Shown here: positions 25,489 through 34,090 of the stretch, piece after piece
How the letters are laid out: each line of letters opens with the position of its first letter
Position numbering within the stretch: position 1 is the stretch's first letter
DNA from: Lachnospiraceae bacterium
GTDB lineage: Bacteria; Bacillota; Clostridia; Lachnospirales; Lachnospiraceae
DNA length: 64,000 bases
NCBI GenBank assembly: GCA_910574885.1
Contig: CAJTDD010000003.1
Coordinates: forward strand, 62,001 to 126,000
Direction: 5' to 3'
Made by a program: the position numbers and the translations under genes
The notes under the pieces: model-generated
Seen by the model: only the letters and a program-made list of their open reading frames with translations
Told to the model about the DNA's origin: nothing
Databases searched by the model: none

Positions 25489-27419
25489 TTGTTAAGATGA
25501 AGTTTTTGAGCATCAGCGGCCCGAGAATGGATATCGACCGCGTGTGCGACAAATATCTGTCTAAATATGAGATGCAGCTTGAAAATGCGGTTACTGAGCT
25601 TAAAACGACAGATAATCTCCTGCCTTTTGTGGAGGTGAACCCGTATAAGGACGCGCTAGCAAAGGCGGAGCAGTTCGCAGCTCTTTTGACGAAGGATACG
25701 GAGCGTCTCGACCAGTCCATGTCCAAGGATGAGATGCTTGCGTTTATCCGGGAGATTAACCATGATTATCTGGATCTGCAGGAGAAGAAGGAGCTGCTTG
25801 GCAAGAAGGAAAATGATGTGCGGGAGCGCCTCAATGTGTTGGAGCCTTTTGCCCCTCTTGATTTGGATCTGCATAAGACGATGCATTATAAGTATATGAA
25901 GATTCGTTTTGGCAGGATCGGGGTGGATTATTATAAGAAATTAGAGAAGTACCTGTTCGGCGATTTACAGGCTGTGTTCTTAGAGGGTACGAGGAATGAG
26001 AATTATGTCTACGGCTGTTATTTTGTGTCGAATGTGGATACCAGCAAGGTAGATTCGGCGTTTAATTCCCTGCATTTTGAGCGGATCACGATTCCTTCGG
26101 AATTTATCGGGACGCCTAAGGATGCCTGCCTTGGCTTGCAGAAGGATATTGAGGAAAACCGCAGGCAGATGGAGGAGATTGACCGCAAGATTGAGGAGCT
26201 GGTAGAAAGCCATGCCGCAAAAATCTTAGGGGCAAGGAAACGTCTTGAAGAGTTGTCCAATAATTTTGACGTCCGGAAGATGGCGGCGCGCACAGACGTG
26301 GGAGATACGAAGGAAGATTATTATATTCTCTGCGGCTGGATGGGTGAAGGCGACGTGGCGGCTCTGATGGAAGAAGCGAAGGACGATGATCGGGTATTCA
26401 TCGTCGTGGAGGAAGACCGGGAGAAGTTCTTCGGGGAACCGCCGACGAAGCTCAAGAATCCGAGATTTTTCAAGCCTTTTGAGCTGTTCATCAAGATGTA
26501 CGGGCTTCCGGCCCATGACGAGATGGACCCGACCATGTTCGTGGCCCTGACGTATACGTTTATCTTCGGCGCGATGTTCGGTGATGTGGGACAAGGTTTC
26601 TGTCTGTTTCTGATCGGCGGGCTGGTTTATCTCAAGAAAAAGATGAGCCTGGCGGGAATTGTGTCGATTGCGGGTATTTTTTCCATGGTCTTTGGCGTGA
26701 TGTTCGGCAGTGTCTTTGGGTTCGAGGATTTGATTCCTGCGGTCTGGATGCGGCCTGTTGAGGCTATGACGAATCTGCCCTTCATCGGCCAGCTGAATAC
26801 GGTGTTCATCATTGCCATTGCCTTTGGTATGGCCCTTAATATTCTGGTGATGATTTTCCAGATCATCAACGCGGCGAAGTCTCATGATACGGAGAATCTG
26901 TGGTTTTCCACAAATGGCGTTGCGGGACTTGTCTTCTATGGTTTTTTGGTGCTGACGATCGTGCTGTATATGACCGGGCATCAGGTTCCGGGAAATGTGA
27001 TGATGGCTGTGTTCCTTGGAATCCCGATTTTGCTCTTCGTGTTCAAGGAGCCGCTTACGAATCTGGTGGAGCATAACCATAAGAAGATGGAAGAGAGCAA
27101 GGCAATGTTTTTGGTCCAGGGCTTCTTCGAGCTGTTCGAGACGCTTTTGAGTTATTTTTCCAATACGCTGTCCTATGTGCGTATCGGGGCGTTTGCGGTG
27201 AGCCATGCGGCGATTATGGAAGTGGTGCTGATGCTGTCGGGGGCTGAGAACGGGACGCCAAACCTGTTCGGCGTTATTTTGGGAAATGTGATCGTGTGCG
27301 CGCTGGAGGGGCTGATTGTCGGGATTCAGGTGCTCCGGCTGGAATATTATGAGATGTTCAGCCGTTTCTATAAGGGAAGCGGACGGGAATTTAAACCATT
27401 TAACAAACAGAGTAAATAG
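25485..27419 (+). CDS. ntpI: V-type ATPase subunit I (a-type membrane stator)
   Basis: A 644-residue stator subunit with the ion half-channels. The N-terminal half is soluble and coiled-coil; the C-terminal half has about seven or eight membrane helices starting near MFVALTYTFIFGAMFGDVGQG. The family motif around the essential arginine is visible in SYFSNTLSYVRIGAFAVSHA (Arg in YVRIGAF). The ATG at 25485 has AGGAGG upstream and overlaps the subunit C stop; a 20-codon N-terminal extension of the frame is rejected. Confidence 0.95.
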   Translation: MIVKMKFLSISGPRMDIDRVCDKYLSKYEMQLENAVTELKTTDNLLPFVEVNPYKDALAKAEQFAALLTKDTERLDQSMSKDEMLAFIREINHDYLDLQEKKELLGKKENDVRERLNVLEPFAPLDLDLHKTMHYKYMKIRFGRIGVDYYKKLEKYLFGDLQAVFLEGTRNENYVYGCYFVSNVDTSKVDSAFNSLHFERITIPSEFIGTPKDACLGLQKDIEENRRQMEEIDRKIEELVESHAAKILGARKRLEELSNNFDVRKMAARTDVGDTKEDYYILCGWMGEGDVAALMEEAKDDDRVFIVVEEDREKFFGEPPTKLKNPRFFKPFELFIKMYGLPAHDEMDPTMFVALTYTFIFGAMFGDVGQGFCLFLIGGLVYLKKKMSLAGIVSIAGIFSMVFGVMFGSVFGFEDLIPAVWMRPVEAMTNLPFIGQLNTVFIIAIAFGMALNILVMIFQIINAAKSHDTENLWFSTNGVAGLVFYGFLVLTIVLYMTGHQVPGNVMMAVFLGIPILLFVFKEPLTNLVEHNHKKMEESKAMFLVQGFFELFETLLSYFSNTLSYVRIGAFAVSHAAIMEVVLMLSGAENGTPNLFGVILGNVIVCALEGLIVGIQVLRLEYYEMFSRFYKGSGREFKPFNKQSK

Positions 27420-27439
27420 ATATGAGGAGGATATAGGTC

Positions 27440-27871
27440 ATGACTTTAACGGTGAAATTGTTACTTATTGCGGCGCTGGTGCTTAGTATTATCATTCCTT
27501 TTGGATACTTTTTGATTGGAGAGAAGACGAAGAAGCGTTATAAGAGGGCAATCGGGGTGAATGCATTCTTTTATTTCGGGGCGTTTGCCATTGCAGGGAT
27601 CATGTTGTTCGGTGGCGCGCCGGCGCAGGCGGCAGACGCGGCCCAGACGGCTTCTAATGCGGTCGGATTCGGGTATCTTGCAGCTGCGCTGTCTACTGGG
27701 CTTTCTTGTGTCGGCGGCGGTATTGCCGTAGCCAGCGCGGCGAGCGCGGCTTTGGGCGCGATTAGCGAGGATTCCAGCGCCCTTGGTAAATCTCTTATTT
27801 TTGTTGGTCTTGCGGAAGGTGTCTGCCTGTACGGGTTGATTATTTCGTTTATGATTTTGGGTAAATTGTAA
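27440..27871 (+). CDS. ntpK: V-type ATPase subunit K (proteolipid ring)
   Basis: A 143-residue rotor-ring subunit with four hydrophobic segments (about 5-27, 38-58, 74-104 and 116-141). The C-terminal hairpin carries the glycine-rich GGGIAVASAASAALGAISE helix and the ion-binding Glu126 in GLAEGVCLYG. The N-terminal pair has no membrane carboxylate, so there appears to be one ion site per four helices. I cannot tell Na+ from H+ specificity by eye. SD GAGGAGG lies upstream. Confidence 0.92.
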   Translation: MTLTVKLLLIAALVLSIIIPFGYFLIGEKTKKRYKRAIGVNAFFYFGAFAIAGIMLFGGAPAQAADAAQTASNAVGFGYLAAALSTGLSCVGGGIAVASAASAALGAISEDSSALGKSLIFVGLAEGVCLYGLIISFMILGKL

Positions 27872-27872
27872 G

Positions 27873-28181
27873 ATGAAGATGTATTTGATTAGTGATAATG
27901 TGGATACGCTGACAGGCATGAGGCTTGCGGGCGTTGACGGGATTGTTGTCCATGAGAGAGAGGAGCTTCGCACGGCGATTGAGAATGCGATGAATGATAA
28001 GTCCATCGGCGTGATTCTGCTGACGGAGAAGTTTGGCAGGGAGTTTCCGGATTTGATTGACGAGATTAAGCTTTTGCGGACCATGCCGCTGCTGATTGAG
28101 ATTCCGGACAGGCATGGGACTGGGCGTAAGAAAGATTTTATCACTTCTTATGTAAATGAGGCGATTGGACTGAAATTGTAA
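27873..28181 (+). CDS. V-type ATPase subunit F
   Basis: Small 102-residue central-shaft subunit. The beta-alpha fold start MKMYLISDNVDTLTGMRLAG and the later IGVILLTEKF and PLLIEIPD strands are typical. It starts 1 nt after the subunit K stop. It has no own terminator and continues directly into subunit E. Confidence 0.9.
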   Translation: MKMYLISDNVDTLTGMRLAGVDGIVVHEREELRTAIENAMNDKSIGVILLTEKFGREFPDLIDEIKLLRTMPLLIEIPDRHGTGRKKDFITSYVNEAIGLKL

Positions 28182-28262
28182 ATGTTTCCGGGGGATAGCA
28201 GGCTGTGCCGGCGAAGTTGGCATGGACCGTTTATTCCGGAGTTGGAATGTGGGGTGACGTAC

Positions 28263-28850
28263 TTGACGATTGATGATAAGATTTCACATTTGCAGGAGGC
28301 TGCGATGGAGGAGGCAAGGGCTGAGGGCAATGGGATTATAAAGCAGCATGAGGACGCCTTGCTTGGTGTGTTTGAGCAGCATAGGGCGGAGATGCTCCGC
28401 CAGTCGGAGACGCGGGTCAAGACGGAGCGTGTCGGCGCCGAGCAGCAGTTGAATATGGCGATGTCTAAGGCGCAGCTTGAGCTGAAGCGGGAATTGAGCA
28501 AGACGCAGAAGGAATTGAAGGCGGCGTTGTTTGATGAAGTCCGTGAAGTGGTGCGGGAGTATATGAAGTCGGAGGATTATCCGCGCCTTTTAGTGGCTTA
28601 TATTGAGAAGGCGGCGAAGTTTGCCAACGGAGCGCCGATGACGATTTATATTAATCCGTCGGATGAGGATAAGAAGGCATACCTTGAGGAGCATACGGGC
28701 ATGGCGCTGACTGTGAGCAAGGAGGATTTTATCGGCGGCGTACGCGCTGTGATCCAGGAGAAAAATATTTTGATCGACCATGCGTTCAAGGGTGCGATTG
28801 AGAATGAGTACAGGAAGTTTATGTTCAAGGGAGGTGTGCAGGTTGGATAG
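28263..28850 (+). CDS. ntpE: V-type ATPase subunit E (peripheral stalk)
   Basis: Long helical N-terminal coiled coil followed by a mixed C-terminal head, about 195 residues. The frame is open from an ATG at 28182 that has no SD and encodes an atypical Cys/Arg/Trp-rich segment. The TTG at 28263 (GGGGTG 6 nt upstream) or the GTG at 28254 gives a normal subunit E beginning near LTIDDKISHLQE. The true start therefore needs care. The stop overlaps the TTG start of subunit A. The C-terminal GAIENEYRKFMFKG is family-typical. Confidence 0.85.
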   Translation: MTIDDKISHLQEAAMEEARAEGNGIIKQHEDALLGVFEQHRAEMLRQSETRVKTERVGAEQQLNMAMSKAQLELKRELSKTQKELKAALFDEVREVVREYMKSEDYPRLLVAYIEKAAKFANGAPMTIYINPSDEDKKAYLEEHTGMALTVSKEDFIGGVRAVIQEKNILIDHAFKGAIENEYRKFMFKGGVQVG

Positions 28851-30615
28851 TGTTATGACTGGGAAGATTTATGGGATTAACGGGCCTGTCATTTACCTGA
28901 GAGATAAGACGGAGTTTAAGATGTCTGAGATGGTGTATGTCGGTGAGGAGAAGCTGGTGGGAGAAGTGATTTCTCTTGACAAGGATCTGACCACCATTCA
29001 GGTATATGAGGAGACATCGGGGCTTCGTCCCGGCGAGACTGTGGAGGCTTCCGGAGCGGCGGTTTCGGTGACGCTCGCGCCGGGAATCCTGAATAATATC
29101 TTTGACGGGATTGAGCGGCCTTTAGAGCGGATTGCCGATAACGGCGGGGCGTTCATCACAAGGGGCGTCTCTGTGGATTCTCTGGATATGGACAGATTGT
29201 GGGAAACGCACCTTACAATCGTGGAAGGAGAACCTGTCCACGGTGGGGCTGTGATTGCCGAGGTACAGGAGACGCAGGCGATTCTGCATAAGTGTATGGT
29301 TCCGCCGGATGTGGAGGGGACTGTGGTGTCTGTGGTCCCGGACGGGGATTACAGGATTCAGGATGTCCTGGCGGTGGTTGAGTTGTCGGATGGCAGCAGG
29401 AAGGAGCTTACCATGATGCAGCGGTGGCCGATTCGTGTTCCCCGTCCTGTGAGCCATCGTTTCCCTGCTACGGTGCCGCTTGTGACGGGACAGCGGATTC
29501 TGGATACTATGTTCCCCATTGCAAAAGGGGGAACGGCTGCGATTCCCGGTGGTTTTGGGACTGGGAAGACGATGACTCAGCACCAGATTGCGAAATGGGC
29601 GGATGCGGATATTATTATTTATATCGGATGCGGCGAGCGCGGCAATGAGATGACGCAGGTGTTGGAGGAGTTCTCGGAGTTGGTCGATCCTAAGACGGGA
29701 AATCCTTTGATGGATCGGACGACGCTGATTGCGAATACCTCTAATATGCCGGTGGCTGCCCGTGAAGCTTCGATTTATACGGGACTTACGCTGGCAGAGT
29801 ATTACAGGGATATGGGGTATGATGTGGCGATTATGGCGGATTCTACTTCTCGTTGGGCAGAGGCGCTGCGTGAGCTTTCAGGGCGTTTGGAGGAGATGCC
29901 GGCGGAGGAAGGTTTCCCGGCGTATCTTGCTTCCAGATTGTCGGCTTTCTATGAGCGGGCGGGCATGATGCAGACGTTGAACGGTGAGACGGGTTCGGTG
30001 TCTATTATCGGCGCTGTTTCGCCTCAGGGCGGTGATTTTTCGGAGCCTGTGACCCAGAATACGAAGCGGTTCGTCCGGTGTTTCTGGGGGCTTGATAAGT
30101 CTCTGGCGTATTCCCGGCATTTCCCGGCGATTCATTGGCTGAGCAGCTACAGTGAGTATCTGAATGATCTGAGCGGCTGGTATGCAGATCATGTTTCGCC
30201 TAAGTTTGTGGATTACCGGAATCGGATGATGGCGATTTTGAATCAGGAGAGCAGCCTGATGGAAATCGTGAAGCTGATCGGCGGGGATGTGCTTCCGGAT
30301 GACCAGAAGTTGGTTCTTGAGATTGCAAAGGTGATCCGGCTGGGATTTTTGCAGCAGAATGCATTTCACAAGGATGATACTTGTGTGTCTATGGAGAAGC
30401 AGTTTAAGATGATGGATGTCATCCTGTATCTGTATAAGACGGCGCGGCATCTGGTGGCAATGGGACAGCCCATGTCTGTGTTGAAGGCAGAAGGCATTTT
30501 TGAGAAGGTCATTGCGATTAAATATGATGTGCCAAATGATAATCTGCAGTTGTTGGATTTATATAAGAAAGATATTGATGATTTCTATAATCGTGTGATT
30601 GCGAAGAACGCATAA
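28843..30615 (+). CDS. ntpA: V-type ATPase catalytic subunit A
   Basis: Catalytic subunit, 590 residues from a TTG at 28843 placed 8 nt after GGGAGG and overlapping the subunit E stop; an ATG at 28855 is the alternative. Hallmarks are [11 protein letters not shown] at the start, the A-type bulge insertion, Walker A GGFGTGKT, the CGERGNEM motif (here [15 protein letters not shown]), [10 protein letters not shown] and the C-terminal helical domain. It hydrolyses or makes ATP together with subunit B. Confidence 0.97.
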   Translation: MDSVMTGKIYGINGPVIYLRDKTEFKMSEMVYVGEEKLVGEVISLDKDLTTIQVYEETSGLRPGETVEASGAAVSVTLAPGILNNIFDGIERPLERIADNGGAFITRGVSVDSLDMDRLWETHLTIVEGEPVHGGAVIAEVQETQAILHKCMVPPDVEGTVVSVVPDGDYRIQDVLAVVELSDGSRKELTMMQRWPIRVPRPVSHRFPATVPLVTGQRILDTMFPIAKGGTAAIPGGFGTGKTMTQHQIAKWADADIIIYIGCGERGNEMTQVLEEFSELVDPKTGNPLMDRTTLIANTSNMPVAAREASIYTGLTLAEYYRDMGYDVAIMADSTSRWAEALRELSGRLEEMPAEEGFPAYLASRLSAFYERAGMMQTLNGETGSVSIIGAVSPQGGDFSEPVTQNTKRFVRCFWGLDKSLAYSRHFPAIHWLSSYSEYLNDLSGWYADHVSPKFVDYRNRMMAILNQESSLMEIVKLIGGDVLPDDQKLVLEIAKVIRLGFLQQNAFHKDDTCVSMEKQFKMMDVILYLYKTARHLVAMGQPMSVLKAEGIFEKVIAIKYDVPNDNLQLLDLYKKDIDDFYNRVIAKNA

Positions 30616-30629
30616 GGAGGAAGCTGTAT

Positions 30630-32015
30630 ATGTCTATTGAATATCTGGGTCTTAGCAGTATAAACGGCCCTCTTGTTGTGCTGGAAGGGCTGCAGGGTGC
30701 GTTTTTTGATGAGATTGTGGAGTTTGTGGTGGACGGCAATACGAAGAAGATGGGCCGTATTGTGGAGTTGTATGAGGATAAGGCGATGATTCAGGTCTTC
30801 GAGGGAACGGAGAATATGTCGCTTAGGAATACCCATACGCGGCTGACCGGACATCCCATGGAGGTGGCGGTTTCCCCGGAAGTGCTGGGGCGTACGTTTA
30901 ACGGCGTCGGGGTGCCGATTGACGGGCTTGGGACGATTGGGTCTGCCGAGAAGAGAGACGTGAACGGCCTGCCGCTGAATCCGGTCCGCAGGGAGTATCC
31001 AAGGAATTATATCCGGACGGGAATCTCTGCCATTGACGGGCTGACCACGTTGATTCGGGGGCAGAAGCTTCCGATTTTTTCGGGGAACGGGCTTCCCCAT
31101 GACCAGTTGGCGGCGCAGATTGTGAAACAGGCGTCCCTTGGGGACGGGACGAATGAGAATTTTGCCGTGGTGTTTGGGGCGATGGGCGTCAAGCATGATG
31201 TTGCGGAGTTTTTCCGCAAGACTTTTGAGGAGAGCGGCGTGTCTGACCATGTGTGTATGTTCCTGAATCTGGCCAATGACCCTGTGGTAGAGCGTCTGAT
31301 TACGCCTAAGGTGGCGCTTACGGTGGCGGAGTATCTGGCGTTTGAGTGTAATATGCATATTCTGGTGATTCTGACGGATATGACGTCTTTTGCGGAAGCG
31401 ATGCGTGAGGTGTCTTCTTCCAGGGGAGAGATTCCCTCCAGAAAGGGGTATCCTGGGTATCTGTACAGTGAGCTGGCCACGCTTTATGAGCGGGCGGGGA
31501 TTGTGCAGGGGGCCAGCGGCTCTGTGACACAGCTTCCGATTCTGACCATGCCCAATGATGATATTACCCATCCGATTCCGGATTTGACCGGGTACATTAC
31601 GGAGGGGCAGGTGGTGCTTGACCGGAACCTCCATGGGCAGGCTGTGTATCCGCCCATTAGTATCCTTCCTTCTCTGTCCCGTCTGATGAAGGATGGGATT
31701 GGCGAGGGGTATACGAGAGAAGACCATCAGGGACTTGCGAATCAGCTGTTCTCTGCTTATGCGAAGGTGGGGGAGGCGAGGAATCTGGCTTCTGTTATCG
31801 GTGAAGATGAGCTGTCTCCGCTTGATAAGAAGTACCTGAAGTTTGGCGAGGAGTTCGAGAAGCATTATATCGGCCAGGGACCGACGGAGAACCGGTCGAT
31901 TCAGGATACGCTGGATCTGGGATGGCGGCTCTTGGGTGTTCTGCCTAAGGAAGAGCTGGATCGGATCGACACGAAGCTGGTGGAGAAGTATTATCCTCAT
32001 GAAGGGGATGTTTAA
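30630..32015 (+). CDS. ntpB: V-type ATPase regulatory subunit B
   Basis: Non-catalytic nucleotide-binding subunit, 461 residues of normal length. It has [20 protein letters not shown] in place of a true Walker A, the [15 protein letters not shown] segment, AEYLAFE, and the [24 protein letters not shown] block conserved in all B subunits. SD AAGGAGGAAG precedes the ATG by 5 nt or so. Confidence 0.97.
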   Translation: MSIEYLGLSSINGPLVVLEGLQGAFFDEIVEFVVDGNTKKMGRIVELYEDKAMIQVFEGTENMSLRNTHTRLTGHPMEVAVSPEVLGRTFNGVGVPIDGLGTIGSAEKRDVNGLPLNPVRREYPRNYIRTGISAIDGLTTLIRGQKLPIFSGNGLPHDQLAAQIVKQASLGDGTNENFAVVFGAMGVKHDVAEFFRKTFEESGVSDHVCMFLNLANDPVVERLITPKVALTVAEYLAFECNMHILVILTDMTSFAEAMREVSSSRGEIPSRKGYPGYLYSELATLYERAGIVQGASGSVTQLPILTMPNDDITHPIPDLTGYITEGQVVLDRNLHGQAVYPPISILPSLSRLMKDGIGEGYTREDHQGLANQLFSAYAKVGEARNLASVIGEDELSPLDKKYLKFGEEFEKHYIGQGPTENRSIQDTLDLGWRLLGVLPKEELDRIDTKLVEKYYPHEGDV

Positions 32016-32041
32016 CATTTGGCAGATGAGGAGGGCGGTAT

Positions 32042-32659
32042 ATGGACCCGAGAGAGTTTCCTACTAAAGGAAATCTGATGCTTGCTAAAAATTCTCTTGC
32101 GCTTGCCCATCAGGGGTATGACCTTATGGATAAGAAGAGGAATATTCTTTTGAAGGAATTGATGGAATTGATTGACGAGGCGAAGAATATTCAGGAGGAG
32201 ATTGATGTTACATTTACCAGAGCATATGCGTGTCTGCAGCGGGCGAATATTGAGCAGGGCATCAGCAAGGTGCAGGAGCTTGCGTTTACGGTTCCCATTG
32301 AGGAGTCGATTCGTATTCAGACCAGGAGTATTATGGGGACGGAGATTCCCCATATTAAGTATGATGATAAGCAGAATGACCTGACTTATGCGTTTGGTAC
32401 GACGAAGGAGTCGATTGATATCGTAAGGGAGGCGTTCCGGGCGGTCAAGAACCTGACGATTAAGCTGGCTGAGGTGGAGAATGCGGCTTATCGGCTTGCG
32501 GCAAATATTAAGAAGACGCAGAAGAGGGCGAATGCGCTGAAGAATATTACGATTCCGATGTATAGTAATCTGGTGTATACGATTAATAATGCGCTGGAGG
32601 AGAAGGAACGGGAAGAGTTTACCAGGCTGAAGGTGATTAAGCGGATGCAGGGGAAATAG
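32042..32659 (+). CDS. ntpD: V-type ATPase subunit D (central shaft)
   Basis: Central rotor shaft, 205 residues, predicted long antiparallel coiled coil. The conserved starts PTKGNLMLAKNSLALAHQGYDLMDKKRNIL and the C-terminal RRANALKNI-type motif (here KTQKRANALKNITIP) identify it. It is the last gene of the nine-gene operon G/H-C-I-K-F-E-A-B-D and is followed by a terminator. Confidence 0.95.
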   Translation: MDPREFPTKGNLMLAKNSLALAHQGYDLMDKKRNILLKELMELIDEAKNIQEEIDVTFTRAYACLQRANIEQGISKVQELAFTVPIEESIRIQTRSIMGTEIPHIKYDDKQNDLTYAFGTTKESIDIVREAFRAVKNLTIKLAEVENAAYRLAANIKKTQKRANALKNITIPMYSNLVYTINNALEEKEREEFTRLKVIKRMQGK

Positions 32660-32665
32660 GGATGA

Positions 32666-32706
32666 GTGAAGCCTTTTGGGATTAACCGGAGGCTTTGCTC
32701 TTTTTT
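32666..32706 (+). terminator. terminator of the V-ATPase operon
   Basis: AAGCC pairs with GGCTT, with an inner GG/CC, followed after GCTC by six T. Confidence 0.7.
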
Positions 32707-32721
32707 GAGAGGTGTATCGCT

Positions 32722-33309
32722 ATGAAAAAATGGAAAACGGTCTTGATTGTGGCTGCTGCCGTCATTTCAATGATTGTGAATATTGGGTTTAGTGTATTTT
32801 ATGTATTTCAATATAGCTCCAGAATTGTTAGAAGAGTAATATCAGATATGGGAATTGTTGATGATGATTTTCACGTACCGGATACTATTGATGATAGTGA
32901 GTCTGTGTATGAGGAAGGACAGGAGACAACAGAGGAGAAGTTTCTTCGTATTGACAGGGAGATGCAGGCGGTTGCGGATTATCTTTACACAGAGGGTATG
33001 CTTGCAGGCGTGGAGGCTGCGGACGGAATCGATACGGCGTATACTCCGATGATGGATGCGAAGGGGTGGCCGTATGCGGTCGTTTATCGGGAAAAAATGG
33101 TATTTGACGGTGGTGTAAATGGATATAAGGTGCAGAAAGTTACCTATGAGTATATGAAAGATTATGGAGAGCAGGATGAGTTTGTCTATGAGGAAGAGTA
33201 TTGCGATGAGAGCGGTAATCCGGTTATGGACACGCAGATTCTAGGTTTTTTTCTTGTGGATAAGGATACGATGGAAGTGACGGATGAAAATACGGTGGAA
33301 TGGCATTAA
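32722..33309 (+). CDS. small membrane-anchored hypothetical protein
   Basis: A 195-residue protein from the ATG at 32722 (GAGAGGTG upstream). One N-terminal hydrophobic helix (about residues 6-27) follows a MKKWK basic start, so it is either a signal anchor or a cleaved signal. The rest is acidic and predicted extracellular, with a mixed alpha/beta composition and no recognised motif. It begins 16 nt after the T-run of the V-ATPase terminator, so read-through expression is possible. Function unknown. Confidence 0.7.
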   Translation: MKKWKTVLIVAAAVISMIVNIGFSVFYVFQYSSRIVRRVISDMGIVDDDFHVPDTIDDSESVYEEGQETTEEKFLRIDREMQAVADYLYTEGMLAGVEAADGIDTAYTPMMDAKGWPYAVVYREKMVFDGGVNGYKVQKVTYEYMKDYGEQDEFVYEEEYCDESGNPVMDTQILGFFLVDKDTMEVTDENTVEWH

Positions 33310-33351
33310 TGTTAAACAAATCAGGGTTTGACAGGAGAAAAGGATTATTAT

Positions 33352-33382
33352 AAAAAGGGGACTTCCGTTAGCAGGAAGCCCC
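33352..33382 (-). terminator. terminator of rubrerythrin gene
   Basis: On the minus strand GGGGCTTCC pairs with GGAAGTCCCC and is followed by TTTTTAT, 10 nt past the stop codon. Confidence 0.88.
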
Positions 33383-33391
33383 ACATGTTTT

Positions 33392-33931
33392 CTAATAATT
33401 CTCTGCCTTAATCTGGAAATAAGACTGAGGATGCGCACATACCGGACATTTTTCGGGAGCATTTTTGCCGACTGCAATATGACCGCAGTTCGAGCACTGC
33501 CAGATACTGTCCCCTTCTTTTGAGAACACCAGACCGCCTTCGATATTAGACAGGAGTTTGCGGTATCTTTCTTCGTGTTCCTTTTCAATCTTTCCCACTT
33601 CTTCAAACAGATACGCAATTTCATCGAATCCTTCTTCTCTTGCTTCTTTAGCAAATGTCTCATACATATCTGTCCACTCATAATTCTCACCGTCTGCCGC
33701 GTCCTTCAAATTCTCAATGGTAGACGGAACCGAGCCGCCGTGAAGCAGCTTGAACCAGATTTTCGCATGTTCCTTTTCATTGGCGGCAGTCTCTTCAAAG
33801 ATGTTGGCAATCTGTACATAGCCGTCCTTTTTTGCCTTAGATGCGTAGTAACTGTATTTATTCCTTGCCTGGGATTCTCCGGCAAATGCAGCCTGTAGAT
33901 TTGCCTCTGTTTTACTTCCTTTTAATTCCAT
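33392..33931 (-). CDS. rbr: rubrerythrin
   Basis: Peroxide-reducing di-iron protein of anaerobes, 179 residues. The N-terminal ferritin-like four-helix bundle carries the iron ligands in [47 protein letters not shown]. The C-terminal rubredoxin-type Fe(SCys)4 site is made of CSNCGH and CPVC. SD AAAGGAGG is 7 nt before the ATG. A candidate PerR-type box overlaps its promoter, in line with peroxide control. Confidence 0.97.
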   Translation of the reverse strand: MELKGSKTEANLQAAFAGESQARNKYSYYASKAKKDGYVQIANIFEETAANEKEHAKIWFKLLHGGSVPSTIENLKDAADGENYEWTDMYETFAKEAREEGFDEIAYLFEEVGKIEKEHEERYRKLLSNIEGGLVFSKEGDSIWQCSNCGHIAVGKNAPEKCPVCAHPQSYFQIKAENY

Positions 33932-33965
33932 GATTGAAATCCTCCTTTGAATAAAATAGTAATGA

Positions 33966-34001
33966 TTATTGTTATTATAGCATGTTTTACATAATAATCA
34001 A
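33966..34001 (-). promoter_or_regulatory. rubrerythrin promoter with candidate PerR/Fur-type box
   Basis: On the minus strand TTGATT (34001-33996), 16-nt spacer, TATAAT (33979-33974). Overlapping the -10 region, 33966-33980 reads TTATTGTTATTATAG, matching 11 of 14 defined positions of the TTATAATNATTATAA PerR consensus. The regulator assignment is inference. Confidence 0.5.
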
Positions 34002-34009
34002 GCATATTT

Positions 34010-34038
34010 TTGCAATCTTTTGTTGTATCCATTATAAT
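34010..34038 (+). promoter_or_regulatory. promoter of the GH32 gene
   Basis: TTGCAA-N17-TATAAT, 53 nt before the ATG at 34091 and back-to-back with the rubrerythrin promoter. Confidence 0.75.
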
Positions 34039-34090
34039 ATTTCTAAAGGCAAAAGAAGGTCAGAATACGGCAGGAAGGGAGAACAAAACA

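Noticed and set aside
26226-27206. 326-residue minus-strand ORF opposite ntpI
   Set aside because: His/Arg-rich antisense shadow with no start signals.
30585-32018. 477-residue minus-strand ORF opposite ntpB
   Set aside because: Antisense of a highly conserved gene; His/Arg/Pro-rich composition typical of a shadow frame.
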